From: Ulota crispa
Lineage: Eukaryota > Streptophyta > Bryopsida > Orthotrichales > Orthotrichaceae
Assembly (NCBI GenBank): GCA_963920765.1
Contig: OY987245.1
Span: 19,484,727 to 19,548,726 of the forward strand
Reading direction: 5' to 3'
Length of the DNA: 64,000 bases
The notes beneath the pieces are model-generated. The model did no database searches. It was not told the origin of the DNA and was given only the letters and a program-made list of their open reading frames with translations. Shown here piece by piece: positions 10,373-21,851 of this stretch (positions are counted from its first letter, which is position 1; the number at the start of each line of letters is the position of its first letter). The translations under genes and the position numbers were made by a program.

Positions 10373-11248
10373 GATATAAGCATTGTGATGGCGTGGCATG
10401 TTGTTCTAGTTTCCTAAGTAAAGTTTCGGTAACACCTTCTGTGCAATCATTGAAAAGCTACATGGTGGTGCAACCTCAAAAATGTGGTATCCTTCACGCA
10501 TTTCTCCACTCTAGGTGCATGCATGCAAAAAATTGAACAATATATGGCTGAATCCATTATTGTTAATTGCTTTTGTTCACGAAGAAAATGTTTATCGAAA
10601 GCACGAGCAAAAGCGCAACTGCAGTTATGATATATGAGTTAGCATTTAAAATTTTGAACTTGAGATAGTGTTTGAATATTGTAATCCATAACATATTGAG
10701 TTTATTTATGCTACAATTAACTACTTATTAGTTAGCCCTTGCAAAATCATATTTTTTGTAAACTAGTGCCAGTTGACATTGTTAGTGCTGGGCACAATTG
10801 TTGAAGAAACTTGTGTACCTACATATCTAAGTTTTCAAATTCTTTGAAGTTATGTACATTCCAAAGTAGATGAGACAACCTAACAAACAATCATCAATAC
10901 TTTCACTATGCTCCCAAAATTGCTATCATGTTCTAAGGGCAATCCTTACCAGAAATGGCTAGTTAGGAAGCTCCTACTAATCGGATTTCTAGTTTCAAGT
11001 CAAATCTTTAAAAAACTCAAAAATTTGATAACTTTACATACATATGTTATTGTTTTTCTTCACAAAACATCATGTAACTATGCATTTAAAATATCTTTTG
11101 TTTATCTAGTGTCAAAACGCCTTCCATTCAACAAATAGAAAGTCAAAGATTTGTACAACAATGTTCTCCAAAAACTCGTCCAAAAATAAAAAAATAATTT
11201 GAAATAAAACAATTTGAAATAAGATAGTTGCAGTAGCTTATTTTCCAC
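10373..11248. other. AT-rich intergenic
   Basis: No gene or defined element was recognised. Short frames at 10342-10536 and 10908-11138 have no recognisable features. Confidence 0.5.
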
Positions 11249-11554
11249 TACACCAAATAGTGCATTTAGGTTGCCCCACACTAATTTCTCGACATTCCAC
11301 ACTATTTAAATACTTATTGGTGCTATAGTAATTTTCAGCAATAATTACTGTAATAAATCATTTTAAAAAAACTTGACAACTACTACAAAGCTGTAGAAAG
11401 ACAAACTAGCAATATCCAAGTTGTAAACCAAGTGAAATTTAAAAATATAAAGAGTTGCATGCACTTCCAAGTGGGTAAATGGTGGGTCATGAGGTAACTT
11501 TCCAAGATAAAGCAATCTACATGTTGAGGCAACCTAAATGCACTATTTGGTGTA
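11249..11554. mobile_element. TA-flanked MITE, family A
   Basis: The terminal repeats are CACCAAATAGTGCATTTAGG at both ends, a near-perfect pair. TA stands outside each end while the next flanking bases differ (C on the left, C after TA on the right), which fixes TA as the target duplication. Internal landmarks include TTTCTCGACATT and GAGTTGCATGCACTTCCAAG. Confidence 0.85.
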
Positions 11555-13586
11555 CATTTCCTATGTTTTATCCTACAGGAAATTCTATGCATGTGGCATC
11601 ACTTAATTGGCCCAACACCGGTACCAAAATAACGTGAAAAATTCTTCTTGCACCAAGTACCAAAAACCTACTACATCATTTCAATAACTTTCCGGTTGAC
11701 TTCGTGCCGAAGCAACCCTTGGGAACCCAAATGGAAACAAAACCCCATACCCTTCCAAAACATACCCAAACAATTCCATAAACATTTCTATTACAATAAA
11801 TTAAAGATTCTCCATCCATCCACTTGTAACTAAAGCACTGGTGTGTACTGATCAACGGTGATATTGCAAACAGCATAGAGTTTAGAGATATTTTTTAAAA
11901 TTTCTTAAAGCTTTTTAAGGATTTCTAGGGTTTACTTCAAGTTTTTTAAAGTTTATTTTACTATATTCTTCATTATTGTATTTTATTTTGGGGGTTTGGG
12001 CTGCCCTTTTGTGGTGTGAGAGGGAATAGTGGGACCGACGTTTTTGTTTTCCTGTTGGGCAGTTCGATACGATACGGACTCCCTCTTGTGGCTGAGTGGG
12101 AATTTATGCTTTGATTCTCTTATTATTCCTTTTTGTGGGTTTCTTTTAAAACCCTTCTTTTGGGGAACTGGGTCGAAGCTCCCTTCACCGGTGGTTCCCA
12201 ACTGAACATTCTTCTTTCGGGCCCCCACCCCACGTACACGAATCTTTCCTTTATTGCGCCCACATTTGCTCATTAAATACTATTCTTAACACTTTTAAAT
12301 GTTTTTTATTCCATCCACAAAGATACTTTCCTTTCTCTTTTTTTCTTTTCGGCTCTTTTTAGGTATCACCCTTGGCACAGTTGGAAAGTACTTTCATTGT
12401 CATGCAAGAGTAGAGGAAGCCCACCTTTAACCCTTAAACTTCGGGCTGGTAACCGTGGCCTACCCTGCACTGTAACGCTGAAATGTTGTGAAAAGTGTTT
12501 ACCCTAATATAGTTCTTAAAAGTTGTAGAAATAAACACTACACGTTGATCTCATGAAAACTATAAGAAGGGCACTACAGGATCTAACATTGTGTTTTTAA
12601 ATTTTCTCAAAATTTGAGTAACCTAAAAATATGCATGCATTTAATGACTTTGTTTTTTGCTTGCCCCCATGGATCATGTATCTATGATCACTTCTAAAAT
12701 CAATAAGCTAAAAATTTGATTTTTTCTGTCCTACAAAGTGTCTTTACTATTATTAACTCCTAAAGGACCAGCCATTTTTCTATGAAAAGCACTAAAAACT
12801 GCCACTTTTGGGGGAATGAATATAAAGGTCAAAAAAAAGTTTTTTCAAAAATTCAACTATAAGACCTTGCCCTAGACTATGGGAGGTACTTGTGGGAGAA
12901 AAATCAGCTCATTCTAGATGTAAAAGAGTGATATATTCACATCTAAAGTGCAATTTTTTTTATACTTGTTGCCCAAAAATTTCAAAAGCCTTTGATCACT
13001 CCAATATCAAAAAAATTGCTCTACTCAAAGTTGAGGTTTATTTTTTCCATGGAGAAGACCAAGTTAGGTAAATGTAGAAGAATTTTCCAATGAATTGAAG
13101 GTGTGGATCATACTTTGTAAAATCTTGCAATGTTGTAAGGCCATAAATTTGCATATGAACTAGGCAAAATTGGAGGATTTATGTAAAGTTCAAAAATCTG
13201 AATTACTTTTATCTAATTGGCAAAATCAAGGAATCTTAGTCAACTACAACTTGGAAAAAATAAAAGTAAAAAACAAATACACAAAGAGCTCAAAAAAGTA
13301 AAGCACCAAATTTCACAAGGGGCAAAAGGAACGGAGGTTTGGGGAGTCCCATATCTACTAGCAAACTAAAACTTTTCACTCATCAATCAAAATTGGATGA
13401 TTCAAAGCTTCCCACATATAAAAAGATCTAAAGAATCAATTTCAAATTTTTATTTTTCAAATATGCAATTCTAAAGAATTTTTTTGGGCTGCCTAGATTG
13501 CCTGCCATCCCTTGATTTTTAGAAATCCATGTATAATTTCTTCAACAAATGTCGGAATGAAGAAAAAATTAGATATGCATGTACAC
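11555..13586. other. Intergenic; includes a GC-richer patch at ~11990-12270
   Basis: Most is AT-rich without features. The patch at 11983-12273 has a 96-codon open frame on the minus strand rich in Lys/Arg/Gly (start MSKCGRNKGKIRVRG), with higher G+C than its surroundings. I recognise no family, and it may be a fragment of an unrelated insertion. No function is proposed. Confidence 0.45.
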
Positions 13587-14452
13587 TGGGGTAGAATAAG
13601 TTTTAGTCCACCCTATTCTACCGTTCAAGGGACTTAGCATTTTATAAAGTGCAATTGGCTTTTTTGTATCTTGTATCACTAAGCTTCAATTCTTACACAA
13701 TCTTAGTCAAGCATACCAAGTTTGAGTTCCAAAAAACCAAAACCCTATTTTTAGTGAATTATTTTAGATGAAATTCATGGTTTTATATGATGATAAATTA
13801 AACAACACTGGTGATGAATTTTTGAGATTTGATTGTATGGGTATGTAGGAAAAATCCATATGCACATCTCTCCTTTTAATAAGAATCTTATAAAATTTTC
13901 AAATTTCCTTCTATAGAGATTTTAATGTTGGGGTTGATCATGACCAAATTTAGTTAAATTTATTTATTTATTTTTTAATTAGCTTTTGGCAAAATAATCA
14001 TATCATCATGCTCAAAGTTACAAACTTAATCATAATGTATGAGTCAATTAGCAAAATATAATTAACATAAAGAAATATCTATTTTACTAAATTTGGTTAT
14101 GATCACTTCAACAATGAAATCTCTATAAGGGGAAATTTGAGAATTTTTGGAGAATTTTGTTTGAGGGAAAGATGTGTGTATAGATGTTTTCTACATACCC
14201 ATGCAATCAAATCTCAAAAATTCATCACCAATGTTATTTAATTAATCATCATTTAAAACCATGAATTTTATCTAAAATAAATCATCAAAAAGAAGATCTT
14301 GGTTTTTTGAAACTCAAATTTGGTATGCTTGACTAAGATTGTGTAAGAATTAAAGCTTAGTGATACAAGATACAAAATAGCCAATTGCATTCTATAAAAT
14401 GCTAAGTCCTTTGAACGGTAGAATAGGGTGGAGTAAAACTTATTCTACCCCA
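13587..14452. mobile_element. 0.87-kb near-palindromic hairpin element
   Basis: The arms are inverted copies of roughly 375 bases (about 13587-13965 and 14080-14452) around a loop of about 110 bases. The tips read TGGGGTAGAATAAGTTTTAG on the left and TGGGGTAGAATAAGTTTTAC on the right in reverse complement, then CTATTCTACCGTTCAA, CTTAGTCAAGCATACCAA and CTACATACCCATGCAATC-like blocks in matching order. No coding potential. It is a foldback transposon or MITE; if transcribed it would give long double-stranded RNA. Confidence 0.8.
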
Positions 14453-15549
14453 CAGTCCCCATTGTACAGCTTTGAATTCCCCACCTTCCTCAAAAGTTTC
14501 AAAAATTTATAAAAATTGGTTTAGTTATAAATACATACCCAAAGTTTCATTTGTCCCCCAAGTAGACAATGGTCCTTTACGGCTTAATAGACAAAAGAAA
14601 TGTTGGCCTTGTGGTTTGGGGGTTAACGGAACCCCATGAGTCAAAGTGAGATGTTTTTTTTTTTGCAAGTATGTGTCTATAAATATATATGTGCATTTTT
14701 TTTGCTTTAGTTTTATAGCATGATCGGCAAACCCTAGAATGCATGCAAGCAAGGGAAAAACGTGGAGAATTATCCAAGTGTGCCCTTCCTCCATCTATGT
14801 ATTGTTCATCCAAATATTGGTGAAGCTAATATTTTGTTGGGAGGGATTTGGCACTTTCATCTGTTCTATACCTTTGTATAATTCACAAAGTCACATTTCA
14901 TTTTAATTATTTCTAATTTTCATTCATTTGTTGCTTGCCTCTTGTTGCTTTTGGCATTTTTGTTGGAAGTGCTTTCATTGCAACGCAAGCAAAACCCCTC
15001 CTCAAAGGCAAGTTCCATGGGTTGACTCAAGAGGTTTTATTACATGTGCTACCATTGGTTGATTGACATACACACTATAATGTAAGCATGTAAGGAAAAA
15101 AAAGAGGATAGAATTATCCATATGAGCACGATTATCTATAAAATGTTATATAGCTCTCATTAATATTTGTCATCCAAATATTGTGAACCTATTTTTAGAT
15201 AGATATGATGGTTGCATCCATTTTTTTTAACCCACTCATTTTTAGTGTTAAAGTAGCATAAGCCAAAACGAGGTAAAAGTTAGCAATGCATCACAAAGTA
15301 ACAAAGAATTTGTCAACTTTTTGATGCACTCTTCTTTCCTTTCTACAATATTTATTTCTTACAAAAAGATAGTATTCCATCAACAATTCAATCTTTGTTT
15401 GAAGAAGGGGCTTGCAAATGTTGGAAATCTTTAATACTGGTATCAACCAAAAAAAATACAAATGGCTATTGGCAACAAGCCTATAAGGATGGATGAGCAC
15501 CATTAACCCCAAAACGACCTTGGAATTTCCTGAACTTTTAGGAATTTGC
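14453..15549. other. AT-rich intergenic with two related diverged repeats
   Basis: No gene. About 14700-14900 and 15040-15290 are diverged copies of the same dispersed sequence also present near 9720-9990. Short frames at 14525-14813 (minus) are unsupported. Confidence 0.45.
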
Positions 15550-16165
15550 TCTAATTTGAACAAAAAGCCAACATTTTGATAAGGTGCACCAAATCTTTTG
15601 GCATATAAAATCAAACTAAACTTGTTAGAGATCACATTAGAAAAGTAAACATAAAAATATCTCTTATGAATTGAAATATTATAATGTTTGATCATGAGGG
15701 TGTTAAAACTGTGAAAGTGATTTGAAGTCTTTCAATCTACTTTTCACATGTCAAATTAAAAAAGTTGGTCATCAAATTAAAAAAGTTGGTCACCAAAAGA
15801 ATCTAAGGTCAAAGGGCCTAATATGCAAAACCCCAATTAATTTATGACTTCTCAAAATCTACTCTACAATTTTATTGAATGAATTTCTAATGTGATTTTT
15901 TCTCAAAGATTTTGTGTATTTGAGGCTCATTCCCAAGAGCCCTCAAAGTCAGGTTTGCAATGGACACCCGTGCACAAAATCTTGAATAGAAAAATCATAA
16001 TCAATCATTTGCAAAATTATATTATTGAAGCTAAAACTAAACTTCAAAAAGAATTTTTTGAAAATATAAACTATTAAAAATAGCAATTTGGTAAAGTTCT
16101 ATTTAAATTTAAAAATTGGTCGACATTCTGTCCTCGAGATCAGTTTGGGGTTAAACAACAGTAGA
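15550..16165 (+). repeat. Dispersed repeat, copy 1 (partner at 61548-62150)
   Basis: The segment shares, in the same order and orientation with 61548-62150: GTTAGAGATCACAT, CTTATGAATTGAAA, GGGTGTTAAAACTGTGAAAG, TTCTAATG, TGAGGCTCAT, TTTGCAATGGACACCC and TGCACAAAATCTTGAA. The copies are diverged and non-coding. The element class is unknown; no terminal repeats were identified. Confidence 0.7.
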
Positions 16166-17310
16166 GTATCTTTTGAACACCTAGATTTGTATACACAAAG
16201 AACCTCCCCTACACATGAGCATGATTATGAGAGATGTACCAAACAAGTTTCCTCTAATTCTAACAAAAGTAAAGCAATCAAAATACCACTTTACAAAATT
16301 CCAACCTCAAACCTATTAATTTGAGTTTTGAACAACATATAATACTCTCAAAAACAATAAGAGCAACATTCATTTGAGAGCACCTTCGCTCCAATATTTC
16401 TTCCCCTTTTAAATTTAAGCTTTGATAAAATTAAGCAAACAAGCACACCAGGATGCTTTCGTTAACGGTATTTGTTTCCATTACCAATCCTCTGACACCA
16501 TCAGTATGATTTTATTCACCCAAATTTAAACAATGCATGTATCTAAACAAAAGGAGATATCCCCATGTATTGCACAGATCTCCCAAACTTTCTCTTTTTG
16601 GATCAATGTTTCGAAACTTCAAAAATATTAGAATTAACAAAAAAAAAGCACTAATCTCCTCGGACTAATAATTGTGCCTAGGCCACCAATCCCATCTAAT
16701 ATACCATTCATCCCTTTAGCAACACAAATAAGGCCAATTGCGTGGCATAAAATGTCACGCAAGTTTGATTGTTTAACACAAAATGCCATGCATGTTTTTT
16801 TATAACCAACCAAATATGAAAACATTTGACCATGAATATGTCATGTTTGGGGTGCCTTAGAATTTTTGTGGTTAGGAGTGCACTACAATTGGCATGTGCA
16901 ACATTTTTTTTTTTTTTTGTCTTTTTTTTCGAAGCTTGATGCAGACTGATTTTCAAGTACGTGAAGAACATCGGGTGGCCCATATTAAAGGGCCATTGAA
17001 GGACAAGGCATGCCACTGCATCATCATTCCTCCACCACAAGCATGAGGCTTCAAACTTTTTATTGTACTTTTTTCCACTTTACTTTTTATTTTTATTCCC
17101 TCTTGTATAATTGCCATCCATCCATCCAAATGGTCCCACGCTAAAAACATGCATGCTGGATTGCTGGGGGCTGGATGGGAACAAAAAAAAGGGGGGCCCA
17201 TATAATAGATGGATGAACAGATGGACGGACGAACCATGGGCACCAAGTCAAGTTGGTTCAAGGGGGTGGTTGGGTCGAAAACGATCCATGAGATCATGAA
17301 AAGGGGGCTC
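16166..17310. other. Intergenic; no gene recognised
   Basis: AT-rich up to about 16900, then a more balanced stretch (16953-17300) with frames on both strands but no recognisable protein. A poly-T run lies at about 16905-16929. Confidence 0.45.
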
Positions 17311-17313
17311 TTA

Positions 17314-17512
17314 GGGCCAGTTTCCATTGAGGGGCCGGAGGTCCAGGTTTCGGCTCCGTAAAACTTGACCAACAGGCTTGGAGCACTCAGACCTTTGACT
17401 GGAGGTCGCTTTTTAAAATGTACACAGTTTGGAAATTTTAAAAAATTTTATTCGTCTGCCTCGGTCAGGCCGGACATCTAGCCCAGTCTGATCCCTCAAT
17501 GGAAACTGGCCC
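17314..17512. mobile_element. Tourist-like (PIF/Harbinger-type) MITE, 199 bp
   Basis: The terminal inverted repeats GGGCCAGTTTCCATTGAGG are perfect over about 19 bases, and the direct 3-base repeat TTA flanks the element (17311-17313 and 17513-17515). TTA/TWA target duplications and GGGCC-type ends are typical of PIF/Harbinger-derived Tourist MITEs. Confidence 0.85.
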
Positions 17513-17515
17513 TTA

Positions 17516-18091
17516 GGGCTGAGGTTATAAGGCATGCCATTTTGTGAGGCCAGAGTGTAAAATTTCAACTTTTTTTACATTCCAAAAATTGTGAGAGTTA
17601 GTAAAGTTAAAGATTGGATTTGGAAATTTTGAATTCACGTTGAGAATTATGGTAGGAGTAAAATTGAACAATACCAAAATGGGAGGGGGATCATCACTTT
17701 TACTATTGTTTGTAAAGGTGTGGAGCTTTTCCACTGGGAATTGCTATTTTGTGAGCAAGGATTTGTGAGCTGGGATATTTCGCCAAAATTTAAATTTCAT
17801 CTATAATATAATATAATTATGTACATAGGTCTTTATAATTGTGCATTTTCAACTATTGTCTCCTGAAAAATTTGTTGTTTTTTTGGTTATTTCATTGATT
17901 TTGAGTTGAGAACTCATTCTCAATAATAGAATCTTGAATCACTGTTCATGGCTCACCGTTTTTATGCTCACAAAATAGCATTGTCCCTTTTCCATCTTGG
18001 CCCAAAAAACATGAATGAGCAATAGATAGAACCTCAAGGCCCAATCATTTAAGTGGGGGCAATGAGGGGGTCAGTTCACCATGGCCGGGTT
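17516..18091. other. Intergenic with a diverged relative of the 18092 element
   Basis: Near 17531 the sequence GGCATGCCATTTTGTGAGG resembles the end of the element at 18092, and an internal GGAAATTTTGAATTCA block (about 17620) also matches it, so a partial copy is likely. No gene. Confidence 0.5.
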
Positions 18092-18663
18092 GGATGGCAT
18101 GCCGTTTTGTGGTGCTAAAGTGGTAAAATCACACCTTTTTCACCCACCAAAAATTGAAAGAGCTTAGATGATTATCATTACACTGAATATTGCATTTAGG
18201 TTGCCCCACACTAATTTCTTGACATTTCACACTATATAAATATTTACTGCTGCTGCAGTATCTTTCATCAAAAATTACTGCAACAAATCATTTTTAGATA
18301 GCCTACCAACAGCAATGAAGCAACAAAAAGACAAACTAGTGGCTTCCAACTCACAAACCATGTGAAATCTAAATATTTTGTGAGTTGCATGTGCCTCCAA
18401 GTGGCCAAGTGAAGAGTCATGAGGTAACTTACTCAGGTAAGGCAATCTATTTGCCAAGGCAACCTAAATGCAATATTCAATGTAGAAGATAAATATGGAA
18501 ATTTTGAATTCATATTTGGATTCAAACATCCTAATTTGGTCTATAGTTAAGGAGGAAGACAAAACTGACCCATTCCAACATAAGGGGCAGAATCTAAGCT
18601 TTACCCTTGTTTGTGGAAAATACTGAGATTTCCACACTGGCCCCACAAAATGGCGTGCCATCT
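18092..18663. mobile_element. MITE with GGATGGCATGCC ends, host of a nested family A copy
   Basis: The ends GGATGGCATGCCGTTTTGTG and, in reverse, AGATGGCACGCCATTTTGTG form an inverted pair. Removing the family A element at 18179-18484 leaves an element of about 265 bases. No coding sequence. Superfamily not determined. Confidence 0.65.
18179..18484. mobile_element. TA-flanked MITE, family A, nested in the 18092 element
   Basis: The ends are CACTGAATATTGCATTTAGG on the left and CATTGAATATTGCATTTAGG on the right in reverse, with TA on both sides. The body matches the other copies (TTTCTTGACATT, GAGTTGCATGTGCCTCCAAG). Confidence 0.85.
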
Positions 18664-19126
18664 GACCCAGCCGGCTCTCAGCCCAGCAACATGACAAAAC
18701 CCCTCCAAAACCCCAAAAACTCAAAGCCCCAACTCCTGTGGCCCCAACTGGGTTTAGCAACCCCAACTCCCCAAGTATGCTCGTTCTTTTACACAATATC
18801 TATGGGAGTTTTGTACAAGAATCCATGCGCCCATGCCCATGTTCCCTTTACATGTCTTTTAGTGTGGACCATATAATGCATGACACTTGTAACCAACAAT
18901 TATTGTTGTAAAAAGAAATGCTAAAACTTAACACATATACTCAAAATCAATTCCACGAGTAAGATGAATAAAACTTAAGTTTCACCCTACTGGTTTAGGA
19001 TATTTGATAGATTTTTTAACAAAGTAGTATACTAGTTGCTCAAAATTAGGAGTTGTTGGTTATAACTTATAAGGGTATCTTTCCATGTGAGAAGGGTGGG
19101 GGTGGAGCTCATCAATAATCAGTTTA
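18664..19126. other. Intergenic, no gene seen
   Basis: An AC-rich short stretch at 18664-18790 lies outside the preceding element. The remainder is AT-rich without recognised features. Confidence 0.45.
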
Positions 19127-19511
19127 GGGTAGGAGGCTCAAAAAGCAACCCCTGTCAATTAATGAGTCCCATAGGTAGCCCAAGAGTGGATATGAGGTGG
19201 TTTTTGAATGGACCTCCTTAGTCTGTAAAGAAAAGCTGTTTTTAATTGCAAGAGCCAATTACAAGTCTTGAATTCACCTAATCTCTTTATAAATTACATG
19301 GGATTGTTCATGGGAGATCTAGAATCCTACTACTAAAAAACTTGAAAGTTCATCAACAATTCAATAATGCCTCAAAAAATATGAAAAAAATTGGGTTACA
19401 TTTAGCATCCATTTCTCTTTGTTTGGAAATTACACAAAATTTTTATGGTCTGAGGAAGACCATGAAAAAGCAGATCAGACCTTAAAGGGTCGCTTTTTGA
19501 GCCTCCTACCT
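19127..19511. mobile_element. TA-flanked MITE with GGTAGGAGGCTC ends
   Basis: The inverted ends are GGGTAGGAGGCTCAAAAAGC and AGGTAGGAGGCTCAAAAAGC, each next to TA (19125-19126, 19512-19513). The first bases resemble the GGTAGGAGCACCC family at 35246 and 48262, suggesting related terminal sequences. Confidence 0.75.
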
Positions 19512-19513
19512 TA

Positions 19514-21850
19514 GATGGGATTTCAAAAAAGCCTAAATTTCCATTTGACCAATTATCAATGACTTATAGTGAGCTTCACTGGCCACCCCCTTACAGTGTA
19601 CTTGTGAATGGTTTTTGTTTCCTTTTCTTCTTCCTTATTTTCCTTTTCATTTTCTCCTTTTACTCTTGTCACCTACCAAAGGTGACGCTATCTTGTACAT
19701 TTGCGTAGGTTTTAAGTAGAAGATAATCCTTCATTTCTACATTTATTACCTTTTTTCCATCTAAAAATGAGGATTTCATTTGAACTTTCAATCTAAAAGC
19801 GGGAGGTTATTTGGCCATATGCTTATCTGTTTTGGGCCTATTTGTAGTTGGATTATATTTAATTGGGTGTAATCTCACTATATGTGCTTCAAAAAAAGAC
19901 CTGTTGGTGATCATCCAACTTTTATATTTTTGAAGATTGTTATTATTTTTATTATACTGATAGTGTGTTTACTTGTAATTTTTGAACAAATTGAATGCAA
20001 GATTTGGAAAAAGAAAAAGAAAAATGGTTGTAGGGAAGTCATGTGTTTGTGAATTTTTTTCATCAAAATCTAGCAATCTCATTCTATATTACAGTAGGAA
20101 TGGGCATGCAATTGATAGTACAATTATCAAAATTTGACCCGTTTATAGCAAGGTGAAACTAGTCCACTCATGGTCCTATATCAATAATCATACATGTGAT
20201 TCTTGTGCTTAACTAAAGTTGCAAAAATCAATGGTAAGCATGATAAACATTCAAACTCAACACTAAGGTGTTCAATTCTTTTTGAAATTTCATACGTGTT
20301 TAGGTACAATTATGGCTACCATGTTTGAGAACATTGGTCTAGACAGCCTTTGAGCTTAGCACCTAAAATGTTCAAGTCACCACATTTTGATGTTGACAAA
20401 GCTTTGAATTTTGTTGATAAATTATAGGAAACTGTTGAAGCCACTACCAAATTTGTAAATACCACACCCTTGTGAGCATGTAATTTGGGAATTTAATATT
20501 ATTTTATTTTGTTCAAGTGGTTCAATCACAACATTAATCCTTCAACAACAGTAAGGCCCACCTTAGCCGTAATTCCAATTTTGTACGTATTGCATGGAAC
20601 CCAACTTTTTCAACTGGGTTGCGGGTCTTACGTGGGCATATATCCATTGCCCAAGAGTGGCGGGAGAGCAGGGTCCTTGCGAGAGGGAGAAGCTTTGGAT
20701 TCTTTGGTGGGAAGGCAGGGCGCTGTGCTTGCAAAATTTGAAGGTTTGCTGAGAAGAATCCGCGGCGATTTAGATTGTGATCATGGCGCGGCGATTTTGT
20801 GTTGCGAATTAGGGTTTGTAGTTAGGGTTTTGGGATTTGGTGGGTGATTGCTCTTAGCCAAGACGACAATTGCAAGTTGTGGATGTAATTTCAGGGTCTG
20901 TCAAGCATGGCATTTAGGCTGCGCAATTGATGATGCATCGTTGTGGCTTGCAATTCTGGTGATGCTTCTGCAGATATGCAAGATTGTGTTATTGCTTGCA
21001 CGTTGTCAAAATGGTCCTGCCTGCTGTGCCTGCGCATTTATGAGAGGAGGCCGAGGTGTTGCAAGATTGGGTGCATTCACAAGGAGCGTCGCCAGCCCAG
21101 ACGACGCACATTCTCTCCTTCCTCGACGTGCAATGGTTGTGCTCCATTCTGGCACCCCCGTGCACTGAAAGGAGGCCGAATACTCTTGATCATTTGTGGC
21201 TACAATTTCTTTTTTGAAGGCACTTTTAGCTTGTTCTCGGGTGGACAGCAAGGCGGGCCAAGGACGACCCCACGGGCTTTGGGAGCGTCGTCAATCGAGT
21301 CATCCGAGAGAAGCTTTTCTCGGATCCAAGCATTTGGGGCAATGGCTCGCATGCAATCCGAGGAGCGAAAGTAAGCTGCTACGCGGTTGCTGCTGTCGGC
21401 GACAATCTTGACAACAAGAGGATCGACGCCTGTCTAAGGCAGAGATGCTTGCAACCTCAAAGCACCCGACTCGATGCAGGTCAATTGCATGGAATTGCTT
21501 GACCTCCCCTCACTCGTCACCCCAACTCCGTTCTTGCACATTCAGATGCTGAATGAGGGACAATTCGTGGCCGCAATTGGCAAAGGTCCAGCATTTGAGA
21601 GTTCGGAATCCTTGGCAGCGCCACCACAGAGCCCCCCCGTGCACACATGGGAGGAAACAACTCTAGTGAAGGGCAAGCTATTGGAGGTTTTTGTCCTTCA
21701 CATGGGGTCGATTCCTCAGCCAACGCCAATGTGTTAGGATCCTCTCAACACTATTATGAATCAGAGGTGACTAGAGGATGCCATTGGGAGCAAGATTGCC
21801 TGCAGACAAAGAGGGCAAGGTGGGACAAAGAGGTGATCAGACGATCGTCC
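19514..21850. other. Intergenic; G+C rises after 20600, probable 5' flank of the piggyBac copy
   Basis: 19514-20600 is AT-rich and empty. From about 20640 composition changes and several overlapping frames appear, but none shows a recognisable domain or consistent coding. The position directly upstream suggests leader or promoter DNA of the decayed transposon. Two TTAGGGTTT-like motifs lie near 20809-20830. Confidence 0.4.
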
Positions 21851-21851
21851 A

